Assembly (NCBI RefSeq): GCF_047948215.1
Contig: NC_134455.1
Location: forward strand, 167,258,575 to 167,322,574
Direction of reading: 5' to 3'
From: Lycorma delicatula
Taxonomy: Eukaryota > Arthropoda > Insecta > Hemiptera > Fulgoridae
Length of the DNA stretch: 64,000 nt
The translations under genes were made by a program, and so were the position numbers. Shown here one piece after another: positions 12,507-25,855 of this stretch (the first letter of the stretch is position 1; each line of letters starts with the position of its first letter). The notes beneath the pieces are model-generated. The model was not told the DNA's origin and searched no databases. It saw only the letters and a program-made list of their open reading frames with translations.

Positions 12507-13335
12507 AAAAATTTCATTCAACATCTTTTTACTTTCGGAGCAAAAGTTAGGGAGAATTTTTTAGGTACTCGTAACACGAGATCAAAGCGGTTCCCGGAAC
12601 TCTATTTGATCGACAGAACGTATCTAGAACTATTTTCTTTCTTCCTAATTCAACCGTGAGTCGTTTTTAAATAGCTGTTATTAATATTTTCAATAGCTGC
12701 ACATGAATTATATTTTCACGTTAAATTCATCAATAAACATGCAAATACAAGGATGAAGACAACGTTGGCGTAAGCTACTTGCCACCAGGCAATACAGCAG
12801 ATGATGATGATGACATTTACTTCAAACTGTAACGTATTATCAATTACACTATATTAAATATCTCTATTTACTTGTAAATTAGAGATCTCTGAATTTCTAT
12901 TAATGTTGTACAATATTGATTAAATTGACTAAGTTAATTTGCATCTATATTATATATTATTTAATTATGTTAATAATTAAAACGTTTACCTAGCTTAAGT
13001 ACAAAGAACAATAAAGTTGAATATTTTGTTTACACGGTTCTAATTTATATAATCAACATGAGTATTCGCTACTTGTCGCGAGAAACATAGAGTGAACCAG
13101 TGTAGCAGGTAATTACATTTATGCATTATATTACCTCTTTGTATCGGTATAATTAAATTATTTAACTCTTTGATGATACGGTTTATATTAAACACTGTTT
13201 GTGTCATAATCTGTTTCATATATCCTACGTGGACCAAATTTCGGTATGTGTGAATTCGACTGTTTTGAAATGTTACTTTATTATTTGGCGAGATGGATAC
13301 AGAACCTTTTTATTAACGTTGTTTATGATTTTATA
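12507..13335. other. Unassigned AT-rich DNA
   Basis: No gene is seen. A gatgatgatgatga run lies near 12,800. The frame at 13,040-13,237 (-) is unassigned. Confidence 0.5.
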
Positions 13336-13339
13336 ATAA

Positions 13340-15395
13340 TACTACCGGACCCGACAGACGTTGTCCTGACGCGACATTATTCTGTAATAAATGCACACAC
13401 ATAAATATAAGTAACTTAATTAAGTTTAAATTAACAGGAATGTGTTCTAAACTTCATTAAAATGACTATTAGTATGATATTATCAGTTTGTGATTGTTGT
13501 ATTATTGTAATGGGTTTATTGATTAATTATGTGTAGTATGGTTAATATTTATTTTCACTAAAAATTAAGATGTCCGATTCAAATTGAATTAAAAAATCTA
13601 TACGTCGTAAAATTAATAATTATTGTAATTAATAAATTTTCATCCACATTACTACTAATTTTCACTTAACATCTTTCTAAAGAAGTACCTCCTACATATT
13701 TTTTTTTAAATTTAATAATTTTGATGTTTCATAACCATGTAAAAGCTTAATTAATTAATTAATAAAAAAATTAAAGCACTGTAAAAAAGCAACGTAGTTA
13801 AAATTTTAGTAGAAATTTTTATCATTTTTCTGATTCTTTATTTTAACATCTATTTTACCAAATTTTAGATAATTGTAAATTAAAAATAATTTTAGAAAAC
13901 GTTTTATAAAATTAATCAGCTAAAACATTATAATTTCAATTTTTTTAAATATACTTTAAACTATATTATAAGTAACTTATATTTTAATTTTATAAATGTT
14001 ATAATTTATTTTAAAAACTTTAAATTTTTTTTTTCAAAGAGCCGTTCAATACTTCATAAGTTGCATAGAATCAAATGAGAACTGACAATTTAAATTTGTA
14101 GGTTAAGTTGATTGTTATTGAATGCACGTGTATACTTCATTAAAATTCATGAAAAATCATGTAAAATACTCACTTCAATACTGCACCTTACAAATTTGCA
14201 CAATGTGCATTTTTTAATTAAATTCTAAAACATCTCAATAATAATATAATATAATATTCTCAATAAGCGCTCAATTCTAGCAGACTCGGCAATGCTTCGC
14301 TATTGCTAGATCTGAGTATACATACAGATTTAATGACAACAATTGAAAGTTTCATAAAACCTTAAAAAACTGAACATTGGCAATTTAACAAAATTTAACC
14401 TTTCACTTTATAAAATTCAGAATGTAAATAAATCCAATTGTCAGAACAGCACTACCTATCGGATTTAATTCAAACTATTCTCTAAATACGAATTTTAATG
14501 TAAGAACAACACTAAGCTACGACGCAAGTAACTGATATGCGAATAAGCAACAAAATAAAAAAAATCCTACAATCCGATCGCAGCACCAACTACCGGGTTT
14601 GACTGATAAACCAAAAATTAAAAAAAAAACTTCTAAAACGCGATCGCAGCTCTGCCTACCGGACCCAATTGTGAACCATAACCATCCCAAGATCAACAAC
14701 ACATAAATAAATTTAAAAGAAACATTTTCACTTCAATACTGTACCTTACAAATTTGCACAATGTATATTTTTTTAATTACACTTTAAAACGTTATTTCAA
14801 TAAATAATAATATAATACTTCTCAATACGCGCACAATTCTAAACGCGATCGCAGTGCTGCTTACTTGTTACTTAATCAGTTGTGATTTTGTTTACATTGG
14901 CAACGGCCATACGGGCTCTTTGTGATTGGTCGTTGTGTTTGACAGCGGCCATCTTGCATTAATCTGATTGGTTTTCCTTTGTTTATATTTCCATCTGATT
15001 TATTAGCGTCTTATTTATTAAAAAACTGTTTACTCGCGATTTTTTGTAACACAATAATAATACAAAATTAAGAAATATTTTTCTCAATGTGTTCGCAGTA
15101 CCAACTGTCGGGACAAACTAAAATTAAAATAGAATATCATTGAATATTCGATACTGCGATGGTAGTGCAGTCTGCCGGATCCAATGTAAAACATTCCAAA
15201 ATCAACAACTACTTATAAATAAAGAATTAATTAAAAAAATTTTCCAGTGGACCAAATTGTGAATCTAAATCATTTTCGAATCCCCTTGAACAAACACACA
15301 AAATTTCATCAAAATCAGTCCAGCCATTTAGGAGGAGTTCACTTTCATACACACGCACACAAGAAATATATATATATATATATAAAGATATTATT
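13340..15395 (+). mobile_element. Approximately 2-kb non-autonomous repeat with internal subrepeats
   Basis: The left part carries 'ccggacccgacagacgttgt' and the right end an 'aaaatttcatcaaaatcagt ... aggaggagttc' block running into (TA)n; both look like terminal blocks of noncoding insect repeats. Inside, a segment of about 110 bases at 14,170-14,280 is repeated at 14,728-14,845. A cgatcgcag-like word followed by a taccgg-like word recurs near 14,455, 14,575, 14,640, 14,845, 15,090 and 15,160, in diverged forms. A 60-base stretch (14,925-14,985) recurs at 63,131-63,190. There is no coding capacity. Superfamily is unknown, and the borders are approximate. Confidence 0.45.
15365..15385. repeat. 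(TA)n microsatellite
   Basis: A pure TA run ends the preceding repeat element. Confidence 0.9.
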
Positions 15396-15399
15396 ATTT

Positions 15400-17740
15400 G
15401 TCGCATCGGTATTAAGTTATTACATCTATCGGTTATTTCATCAACAACTAATTCGATATAGATTCCTAAGTAAAATCGAAGTTCTTAAATTTATTGATAA
15501 TGCTGATGAATGAATGTTTTTACAACTGGCTGGGAAAAGAGTTTTTACTATGTTTTTAAAGAAATTCAAAAAATTATCTAAAAATTTCATTTAACATCGT
15601 TGTATTGTCGGATAAATTGAATAAAGTGAATCTTCTTTTTGACTTAATTTAAAGAAATTTGAATATTTGGTGCCGTGTTACTCGAATTATCTTTTCTTTA
15701 TCATATGAGTATATTAAATTCTTTAGGTTAATAATTATGAGTTCAAATTCAGGGATTCAGATCTCTCATTACGTGCACGGATTAATGTGCATTTTCAACA
15801 GCTCATCAATTTTTTTTCATAAATTCTAAATTCCAACTATATCAATAAAGTAGTAACTTTATGAAATGAATTTTATTAGTTGCGATATATTTTTTTTAAT
15901 CATCTAAAAATATACTACAGTTATACGAGTAGTTTAAAACTATTTTAAGGTTTTTGTTAATCTGTTGCCAAAACACCCTCAAAGCGTGTGGAATTTTAAT
16001 GAAAATATTTATTTTAATTTATTAATATTTATTTACAGTGTGCGCTTTTATCTTAATCTTGAGAAGGAAATGCCTGATTCTAAAACTTTCCACATTTTCC
16101 TTTTAGTTTTTGAAGAAAATAAGTGTATTTTCCCATTTACGGTATTTTTTATCAGAGCATTTATGAGATTAAACGCAATAAAAATTATTTCTGTTCTAAA
16201 CATAATTTATCGAGGGTGCACTCTCAATGAGATTCTATCTATTTACCGATGCCTGAGTGGTTCATTCGATTTGTTCTTACTTACTGTAAGACTTTCGTAA
16301 ATTTCTAAATTCATGTTAGGAACATCTCAAAATATTGTCTGGAAACTTCGCTTGAAAAAAATTTGCATACATAAAAAACATTTTATCTATTTCTTAATTA
16401 AATGAATTATGCGAAACTAAAAATTTAAGAGACGATAATTAAAAGTTTTAATTTTATAACTGACAAATCCTATTTGAATAATAGTTAGATATAAATGTAC
16501 CATCCGTAAAGTAATTAACTAATTTATATAAGTTATCATAAAATCTATAAAACTATCTAATAATAGTTATATCTATTTAACTTCTTATGAAGCTCTTTAT
16601 GGATGGTTTATTTTCAAACTTAAAGAACTGGATAAAATATAATATTAACAAATCAAAATAATAATAATAAATTTACAGCGCTACTATAATTTATTATATG
16701 AATCTATATTTACTTAAGTCAAAATACATTTTTAAGCAACATTTTTAAATTTTTAAGTAAAAAATGTGGAATATTAGAAATTTAGTTTTTTCTTAAAGTT
16801 TATTAATTTGTAAAAACTAATTTTTAAACTGAATGATTCAACGACTAGCATATTTATTTTAAAGTAGTTGTTTCTGCTAAATATTATTAAATATTCCAAC
16901 TGAATTTTTCGAGGATTTTAGGTGAATTACTGGAACAGTAGTAACAATAATTTTTATTACACACAGCCTATTTGTGTGAATATGATTTTCTTCCAAAATA
17001 ACTTTCAGATTTATCGTTTATTACTAATCTTCAGGTTGTACCTGTCTCCAAAGATCAAGTAAACCTTTTAACTGATATTTGCAAGTTTTTATTTCTCTTG
17101 GAATAAAAATCTAACATTAACTAAATAAAGGCTAAAACTGTTTTTTATGTGTACTCGTTTACACTTCCACAGGAGCTACTGCACTTTATTGGTATGAAGT
17201 AAACTGTTATCTTTTTTTTTCATCAGATGCAGTCTCACAAAAAAATTTCATTAAGTCAAAATTAAATGTTCTTTGCTTCATGCGAAACGTTTTTCTAATT
17301 TTGTTAAAAACATTTCGTGTAAGAAATCTTATCTTCATTCTGAGATCCATTCTCCTCGGTTGGAAATCTTTCTTGACGTTTTTTGTATGTTATAATTCCA
17401 TAAGGTATGAGAGTATATGCAAGAAACACGGCTGGAACTTTTATATAAAAAACATTTGGTCTGCAGAATGCGTTATTCTACACGACGCGCAGCAACGCTT
17501 GAAACCTGGTTGTAGCCTAATTGAAAATTCTATTAAAAACTAATGGAAAAACAAAAATGCCAATAAATATTAGAAGTGTTAAAAAATTTTAATTTGTAAA
17601 TTTTTGAATCTAGTTTAAAGATTTTTTTTGTTACATATTATAAATCATTATTATGAAATAATAAATATCTTGGGTGGTAACACCACAAACTTAATACATA
17701 CGCACTCACTCACACACAAAGTCTGGTGAAGTAAGAAACA
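15400..17740. other. Unassigned AT-rich DNA
   Basis: Very AT-rich. The frame at 15,965-16,300 (+, 111 residues) and that at 17,280-17,543 (+, 87 residues) have no domain I recognise and show AT-driven composition. I treat them as chance. Confidence 0.55.
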
Positions 17741-17742
17741 CG

Positions 17743-17763
17743 TATATATATATATATATATAT
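17743..17763. repeat. (TA)n microsatellite
   Basis: Uninterrupted TA dinucleotides, just after a short CA/CT-rich stretch. Confidence 0.9.
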
Positions 17764-18554
17764 GATACAAATATATGTAATCCCATGTGTGGTTAAAGTC
17801 GGAGGCTTTGAAAGCATTCTTGCTTGATTTATAACCTCAATGTAAAAACTTTTAATAAAAAAAGGGACTGGAACAACGTTTCCTGAAGCTAGAATTTCGG
17901 TGGAAAAGTTAGGATCAGTAAGAGTTTACTTTCTCTTTCTAAATGCGGTCTGGTTATAAAAGCAGCTCCGTATCGTACTTTGGTAATCCATCAATGATAA
18001 GAATCAAACTCACCTGACCATATGCGCTTAATCTAACATGACCGATAGAAATTTATATATATATATATTTAGGATGGATATCGATTTAAAAACTTTACGC
18101 CTAGCGTAAAATATAAGATTTATTTCGAACTTATTCTTTTGTAATTAGGTATTGAATAAATTGATTTTAGTTCAAGGAAATTAAACATTTTTTAAATATT
18201 ATTTAATAATGTACAACTAAATAAAGAATAACTATAATATACAGTTATTATTTTAAATACTATTAAATAAATTTAGTAAAAATATTTTTTCTAGGTAAAC
18301 AGTAAAATTTAATTATTAATTTTTATATGGTTTGTGTTTACTTACTATTTTACTGATTATTTTTTTATGCATTCACTTAACGTAGTGCTTAGCCTTTGCC
18401 TAAATTTCAACCAAAATTTTATTTGTTACATTTTTTAAAAGAAATGTAATTCAAATAAGTTTTGAGTTGGGCATATTTCTATTCGATTCATGAAAACGAA
18501 CGTAAAAGTTTCGTAAAAAATAAATAATTTAAAAAAAGAAATTTCTGAATGATA
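17764..18554. other. Unassigned DNA with a short TA run
   Basis: A TA run lies at about 18,056-18,068. The segment 17,780-18,050 is less AT-rich than its flanks but holds no recognisable gene or element. Confidence 0.5.
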
Positions 18555-19000
18555 ATAATAATTTTATTTTATTTTCATTTTTTTTATTTTTTTTTTATTT
18601 TTTGTTTGCTTTGTTTGTGCAACAGAACAGTTATACAAAGCCTTTGTATGTTGCACAATATCACATAAAGTCACAAAAGAACAGCCACAAGTCAACAACT
18701 CACATATAAATTAAAAATACAATATTCAAAACACAATAATAATAACAATTATACAGTCAAATACAAAAAAATAATAATTAAAACTTTAAAAACGGTAGCT
18801 GTAGAGTGATAATAAAAACACATAGATGAAAACATACAAAAACAGAAACACAATATTACTAATACATTCCAAATAAAACAAGTTATAAGCAATAATCCTT
18901 AAAAAACAATAATAATTTTAAAACCATGAAAGTGAGCATTACACCAAGGACAATAATCCATCGCCACGTAACCCTCTCAAATTTTTAATGAAGGTTGTCT
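18555..19000 (-). mobile_element. Possible A-tailed retroelement 3' end
   Basis: On the minus strand a non-simple segment reads into a long A/T-rich tail (18,555-18,610), with gcacaaacaaagcaaacaaa just before it. This is how a LINE 3' UTR and poly-A tail look. The upstream part (about 18,960-19,000) could be the end of a decayed coding region, but I cannot identify it. No target duplication was found. Confidence 0.3.
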
Positions 19001-19720
19001 CATCTTCCCAAAAGATGATTTTATTTCCAAGTGGTTTTTGGATTTAAGTGGAAATTAAGTCAAATTGCATTTAACCGTAATGAAAATAAGGAAATTTTTC
19101 TTCAGTATACATTAAAATGTCCAACGGTAAATTGTAACGTCATATCTGTAAACGTTAAACAGGAAATTTTGGAAGAAAATTGACTGTAAACTTAAATGAT
19201 CCTTCTACTCACATGTAGCTCAAAGCTTTAAAGCTTATTAAGCTTTAATTCCATAGGCGACAATAAAACACGTTTAGTACTTCCAGAGTGAAGGAAAAGC
19301 AACAGTTATTAGCGGGTCAATTGTAAAAATTTATCGATACTACTCATTTGCGAATTAACTTATTAAACATGTCAGTTTGTTTTTTAAGACATTTGGTGTA
19401 AGATTAAAAAATATTTGACTAAATCCAATTTTTATTTGTTGCAAGAAGAGTAAACGCGGTAAATAAACTATTTCTATTATATTTTCTGAACTAAAAGTTC
19501 CATTTTTCAATACCAAAATCGCTATTATATGAAACAGTCCACATGAAAGTATAATGTTTTTAGATAGGCTATGGTTTTCGTTTGCAAGAAAAATCAGATA
19601 TAAGAAACGGCAAAACATTTTTCATTTGAAGATCGCAAATTTACTAAAAGAAATTTGTAGAGATCTCAGTTTCAATCGTTGTAACATGTTCCTCGCTAGA
19701 TTTTCTAGCGATTTTATAGA
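19001..19720. other. Unassigned AT-rich DNA
   Basis: No supportable features. Frames at 19,355-19,618 (-) and 19,554-19,745 (+) overlap each other and look like chance. Confidence 0.5.
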
Positions 19721-19721
19721 C

Positions 19722-19777
19722 ATATATATATATATATATATATAATTAAGTCAAATATATATATATATATATATATC
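19722..19777. repeat. Paired (TA)n microsatellites
   Basis: Two TA runs (19,722-19,744 and 19,755-19,777) are separated by 10 bases, probably one interrupted tract. Confidence 0.9.
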
Positions 19778-21483
19778 TGAGTAATGCGCTCTTAAAAATT
19801 CCGATACGGTAGACGTTAACGATTCAGAAACACAAACTAAAAGGAAGGGAATAATTTAAAAAGCACATCAGATGTAAGGTTACAAAAATCCACTCAAACT
19901 TATTCTTCATTGACACATTAGAATAAGAGAATAACAGATATAAAGAAATTAAATACCTACAAACATTCGAAATGTTTGGAAATGCCGTATGCAAAAAGAG
20001 AAGTTCTTCAGTGACAGCGCTATCAACGATATATTCTAAGGAAACTTTCATTGTCATCCGTTTCGATGCATCAAGTTTGTGAAATGCCATCCAACACAAA
20101 AATGTTCCAACAAAACAGAAATCACCGGAATAGCGCTTATGTTGTTTCGGTGAATAAGTAACTGCAAACGTTCTTCGGTTTACAAAAAGAAAAGACGAAG
20201 GAAATTTTCAAATCCCAATAAACGGGCCTCACTACATAATTTCATTTCCAGTAAACTTCGTCTAACCGTCGCCAATTTAACAGGCTATAAACCGGTGACC
20301 AATAATTCTCTAACGTAAATCCAAAATAGAATTTCTCATATCCTGTATCTGTAGGAATCACGATCAATTTAACAGATGCTATCTATCTTAATATACACCT
20401 AGAAAGAGCATTTTCTTTTATGTACATTATCTTAAAAAAGGAAAATCCCGAAAATTTTATTCTCATCAAAAATAAATGTAAGAAGCAGTAAGTCATTTTT
20501 AAAAACGAATTTTTGAAGTACTGCAAATAAAAACATGTAGAAACACTTTTGCTTACGGCAAATGTACATTTGTTTATTGCGGTTATACCTAATAGAAATG
20601 GACCTGTTACCTTGTTTATTGATTAAAATTTGAGTATTATAGAGTGTTTGAATAAAGCACAAATAATAAATACAGTTCCAATATTATTTTTATCATAATG
20701 TTGTAGCACATAAGAAAAATAAAAATATAATCACATTAATAAAAAAAAGAATGTATCACGGGAGAACTAATAAAAATACACTTCTCTACTAAAACCACTC
20801 CGTGTAAACGAAATTCTCAATCGTTTTAATTGGTTGAATTATGTGTCTACTAGATCAATACAGAATACATGTCATCTATATCTACACACGGGTGCAAATA
20901 ATCCTATATTGCGATCAGTTATTATGGTAGACTGAAATCAAGAGAATCGTTCAGTAAAAATATTCAAAAGAAGAATTCTGCATTCGAATCGCTGAACATT
21001 TCCGAATTTAGTAGTTTATTTTTCCTCCATTAAATGATTCATTAAAAGAGATGCAAAATGAGATCGGTTAAAATATATTTGAATTTTTATCATATCAGGT
21101 TCAAACTTCATTCTGACCGCTGAAAATAAAACGTTCGTTTAAATTAACAGACGTCGCAACAATTTATACGACCTGTTAATCGGTATTTAAGTATTCATGG
21201 CAGACACCGTAATTTTTGTGTCTTTTAGGAGGTATTTGCTACAGACGGCCTGAACGGGAAAATATTTACGCAATACTGAATGATTCTGATGAATCTGAAT
21301 TCACCAAATCATAACCGATCACAGTAGTTTACGACTATTATATTTCTGACGAATTGGTAAGCACCAAATTCTGACCGTTATAATATGCAAAAACTTGATT
21401 ACCACTTAAGGTTTTTCTTGTTAGCGATGACTATCTGCTGTAGATTTATATGAAATTAATTAAACGTATTATAACCTTAAATA
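19778..21483. other. Unassigned AT-rich DNA
   Basis: I see no gene, RNA or repeat that I can support. Confidence 0.5.
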
Positions 21484-22596
21484 CAGAGTGTTCAAAAAGT
21501 GACGCAACCTTGTGAAGAATGTTGTCACCTTCTTTTGTTGCAGGTTTACTTGAGGAAAATGGGTTACATAATTTAGCAGAGAATTGTCTCTTAATATATT
21601 AGATCTGCCAGTATGGCTAGATCCAGAATGCCTTCATAAAAAAGTACGGTGTGAATGCACCAAACAAGTCTTCCATCAAATGGATGTACGACAAGTTCCA
21701 TATGACAGATGCATCCAAAAGTGGTCGATCGAAAGTGCTAACACCAAAAATGTTGATCGATGTGCAAACTGCATATTCTGTTAGTCCCAAGAAGTCTGTG
21801 CGACGCCTATCTAGCCATTCTGTCTCTCCATTGGTAGTGCCCACACGGCATTACGCAAGGGTTAAAGAGGTATCCGTATAGAATTCGTGTTGTTCACGAG
21901 TTGTTCAGAGCTCTGCAGACTCTCGAAAACGTTCTATCGTTGGCTCATATCATGTAAGGCCACATAGGGAAAAGCTCGATGATTGGTTTTGGTCTGACGA
22001 GGCGTGGTTCCACCTTGATGGATACGTGAGTGCACAGAATTCACGCATTTAGTGTACGGAAAATTCACAACAGCTGCACAAATCTTATCTGCACGGGTGT
22101 TTGGTGTACAATGTCACGTGGGCGAATCTTCATGACATTCTTTCATGGCACAGTGAACAGTGAGCACTGCATACAGATGGTGCAAGAATTTGTAAACACT
22201 ATAACTGCAGACTGGATAGAGTGCACGTGGTTTCAGCAGGACAATGCTACGGCTCATACAGCCAACAATATTATGACTTTCTTGGATCAGTGTTTTCAAC
22301 GACTGGTAATTTCAAATGAATTGTCTTTTCGGTCTCCTGATTTACCCTCCTAATTTTTTTTTCTTGTGGGGATACCTTAAAGATGCTGCTTACAAAACTT
22401 ATCCTCATTCCTTTCCCGAATTGCAGAGCGAAACTGAACGATGTTTCGCTGCAATTCCTCAACAAATGTTACAACATGTGGTTTAAGAGCATGCAACGTC
22501 TATTCAGTTATGTGAATCGCATAATTTGGGCCACTTTCAACAGCTATTGTTTGTTACTCATTTTCCCGTAAGGTTGCGTCAATTTTTGAACATCTG
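21484..22596 (+). mobile_element. Tc1/mariner-like element with both terminal inverted repeats
   Basis: The left end cagagtgttcaaaaagtgac (21,484 on) is matched inverted by the right end finishing at 22,596; both read toward 'gacgcaacctt', giving a TIR of about 27-28 bases with a few mismatches. Length is 1,113 bp, normal for a mariner-like element. A TA lies just outside the left end; the right flank is TT, so the expected TA duplication is imperfect. The interior carries the transposase fossil listed separately. Confidence 0.85.
21584..22560 (+). pseudogene. Mariner-like transposase fossil
   Basis: The enzyme would excise and insert the enclosing element. Visible blocks in order: an N-terminal HTH region NAPNKSSIKWMYDKF (about 21,652-21,697), SGRSKVLTPK and a second HTH region near 21,720-21,840, SDEAWFHLDGYVSAQNSR (about 21,993-22,045, first catalytic Asp kept), GVWCTMSRGRI...GTVNSEHC (22,098-22,170), WFQQDNATAHTANN (22,229-22,270, second Asp kept), SPDLP then a run of T (22,336-22,370), and a decayed C-terminus with 'QLCESHNLGHFQQLL' near 22,505-22,550. 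The third acidic position (normally SPDL-P-DF) is destroyed by a shift or substitution in the T-run. Several frameshifts are present, so it is inactive. Confidence 0.85.
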
Positions 22597-22715
22597 TTAT
22601 ATTATCTTTAGATTAACGTAAGAAAGATATTTTAATTTTTTTTATTTAATTAAACTACATGTTTTATTTTTAACGAAAAGCTTTACTGTACCAACTACTA
22701 CCAGTTACGGCCTGA

Positions 22716-22758
22716 TTTTGATCATTCTCTTTAGTCTATCTAAAGGGAGTGATCAAAA
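22716..22758. repeat. 19-bp inverted repeat (hairpin)
   Basis: Arms ttttgatcattctctttag (22,716-22,734) and ctaaagggagtgatcaaaa (22,740-22,758) with a 5-base loop. The only two differences from perfect pairing would be G-U pairs in RNA. Confidence 0.75.
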
Positions 22759-22759
22759 T

Positions 22760-25700
22760 TTATTCAAAATTTTATCAAAAAAAATTTTACCGTTTTTTAG
22801 CGTGTTTTTTACCACGTTTTTAACTTCCCGTTGAATAATACGATAATTTTCTACTTTTTTTGCATATGATCTTTTATGAGTACTTCATCTCACGCCAAAT
22901 CTCAAAACTTCTGGTTTACAACACGTGGTCAATATCAGTATAATTTTATTTCCCCCGCTGGTGTTTGTGAAGCTGTAACTTTATTTGTCGGAAATTCATC
23001 GTGTATCTTAGTAACATAATGTTTTTTTTTTTAACATCTACACTCTCATTTTTCTTAAGACTGCTACTTATGATATTTATTTTATATCATTGTGAAATAG
23101 TAAATAAAATCTTGATTTTTTTCATTATCGTACATTATTTGTATAATAATGCAGAACAAAATATTTTGTATAATTAGGAGATTTATTATATCAAATTATT
23201 TGAAGCTAATGTTTGGACACTATTTTTTGTACGACAAAGCGGTGAGAGATAGTTAAAGAAAAATTATTATTACAGAAAAATAAATGTTGCGTTAGTGGTA
23301 TCAACCGAGGCTCGTAGTCGCAGTATTGCAGATTAAATTATCGGTAAGTGAAATAAATTTTTTCTGCTTTTATACTCGTATCTCGCTTGTTGAAATAAAT
23401 AATGGGAAAGTGTCAATAGGTCATCCATCTCCGACGCTAAATAAATAGATGATCCTTCAGTTTCATAACGTACAAAATTGTTCGGGTTGTATGTTATAAA
23501 AAAACCGTATCACGATAGAAATATTTTACGGTGATGATTAACCGAGCTGATCTACTTGGAAATTTATCGTGTTATTTATTTAACTTTTATTAAAACAATA
23601 ACGTCATATTATTTTTTAAAAATATTTTTTAATTTATCTAGAACTGAAAATATTAATTTTATACATTTTTTATAACGTATTAATGATGTAGGGGTTATAG
23701 CTCAGTGAGGCCAAAATGGATACTTCTAAATAGACCTCCTCAATCGATGATCTATACTACTAAACCAGTTAAAATTTGAATCTGATAGATAACACCCCAA
23801 AAATTTCAGTTGCAGTAGGTTTTTCACCTCTCATACGGTAAAAGTTAAAGGGGATGGTGTTTGGTGTACATCACCATCTTATGTACTGTCTGTTTGTATT
23901 TCCATGTAGCGTAGGCTTATACATCTCTGTTACATGAGGCTAGTTAAAATCATTTTATTTAAAACAGTAGAAGTAATATTTATGAAGATGTAGATATTTC
24001 CTAACAAAAATCAAGAAATGATTACTTTAATTTAAAACTCGAACTGCGAAGATTTAATTTTTACGGAGCTTACATTTTTAGCTTCATTTCCAGAACTTAT
24101 CGATCTACGTCCTTTTATTTCAGATACATTCTTAAATTGATAGTGATTATATTGACTGATAGTGATTGTAAGCGCCATATATTATAAAATTTTGAAATCA
24201 GTTATTCTGTAGAGTACCGTTTTTTTCTGGATTTATAATTTTCAATATTTTAAACTTTTATCTAAATTTAAATGTACCGATTGATATTACAGACGTTGGT
24301 TAGCATTAGAAATAATAACTAATTATTTTAAATTCCTACACATTAGTTACACCTAATATGCCGTGGTACGTTTGAATAAACCATCCATTATTTTTTCACT
24401 AATGTAAAGTATAAAGAATTAGTCTATTTTTTCTATTATCGCACATAATAAAGGGCGATAAACATAATCGCACTTTATTATGATGTATGTATGTAAAATA
24501 TTGTGAATAAAATTCTTTTACAGTTTAACTTTAGACTCGATAAATTATCATTCTATTAAATTAAACCGTTATTTTATGAAATAACTAAGTTATATTAAAA
24601 ATAATATTCACTATTATTTGATACGCTAAGAACATTAAATTAAAATAATTTTTCTTTCCTGTAGGATTTTCGGTTTTTTCACACACAAGGTTGTAAGCTA
24701 AGCTTGTATAACTATCGTCTACTTTTGTTTTATGAAATCCATAACATTTACGAATATTACTAGTTAATTTTTTTCTTTAATTAAAAATTTAACTTTATCT
24801 TTTGTACCCTTAATTTTAAAGTAAAATGCTTTTCGAAACCTTTAAGGATTTATTAAGTTTTGAAGCAACTAGATCATTTTGTGAAAATACTCATAATTAG
24901 TATCACAATACTTTCTGGCAAACAATTTTTTTTTAACTGTTGTTTTGAACTGAAATAAAAAATTACTTTTTAATGGAGTACATTTATGTATTTCAACATA
25001 TTTACATGAGTACATTTGTGTATTGCTTCAAGTACATAAGAGGTACGCCGATGAGTGGTACTTATATGAACAAGCAAAAATGTTATGAAATTTCCTTCAT
25101 AGGTAGACTAGCAAATTTACTGTTATGCCTGGTGGTGTAGTTTGAAATGAGTTACAGAAGATACATGCATTACTATTTATTTATCGGTTAATATCACTAT
25201 AATTAACACGAAATATGGACATACAGAATATATGTCTGACATCATCTGTTTAAAACACCTTGAGTTCAATCGTTATACACAAATGGGTGTTACCAAGTAG
25301 GTTATGGAAGTGATTGTAATCATTGCAGTGGTACGTACTAATTTTTCTACAAAACAGAATTAACAGTTAGTCATAAATTTTAATACAGTCCATCTTAGAC
25401 GTTCTTAGTTTTTTTATGAAGCTAATGTTACATATAGGTTTAGGGCTTTAAGGAATAACAAATTAATTATTTTTTCTACGAAATGTATGCAGGATATTAT
25501 TTCAGGTACCATCATGTAAGTATTTCCTCTGCACAAACGATATTCATCATCCGATCGTGTAAATGTTTGACTTAAAATCTGAAAATACAAAAATAGCTTA
25601 TATAAATTTCCTTGCACTGCATTCGAAATTCTTGTTTCACAGTTCATGAGTATTTTCAAACATGATCTCCTTCTTTATTTACTTTAAATAATAACGATTA

Positions 25701-25855
25701 AGTAGCTTAAAATGTCTTAAAAATATCTCTTTTTTTCAGGTGTACTGCTATTTTGACCTTCAGTAACAACTTTCTTTGGTAAGTACTGAAATTTAACTTT
25801 TCCCCTTCACCTTTAATTTTGAAATTTTGTCCAAGTACTCAAGGGGAATTCGTTT
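22760..25855. other. Unassigned AT-rich DNA
   Basis: No gene is supported. At 23,693-23,712 'ggggttatagctcagtgag' resembles the 5' end of a tRNA-derived sequence, but no matching acceptor or T arm follows at the right distance. The only other item is the hairpin at 24,445-24,481, listed separately. Confidence 0.5.
24445..24481. repeat. 15-bp inverted repeat (hairpin)
   Basis: Arms ataataaagggcgat (24,445-24,459) and atcgcactttattat (24,467-24,481) pair with one mismatch around a 7-base loop. Confidence 0.7.

Noticed and set aside
15965..16300. 111-residue open frame on +
   Set aside because: Hydrophobic and Ile/Phe-rich with no recognisable domain or splice context.
23693..23815. tRNA-like 'ggttatagctcagtgag'
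   Set aside because: A box only; the nearest B-box-like word is too far away and weak, and no SINE body matches the others.
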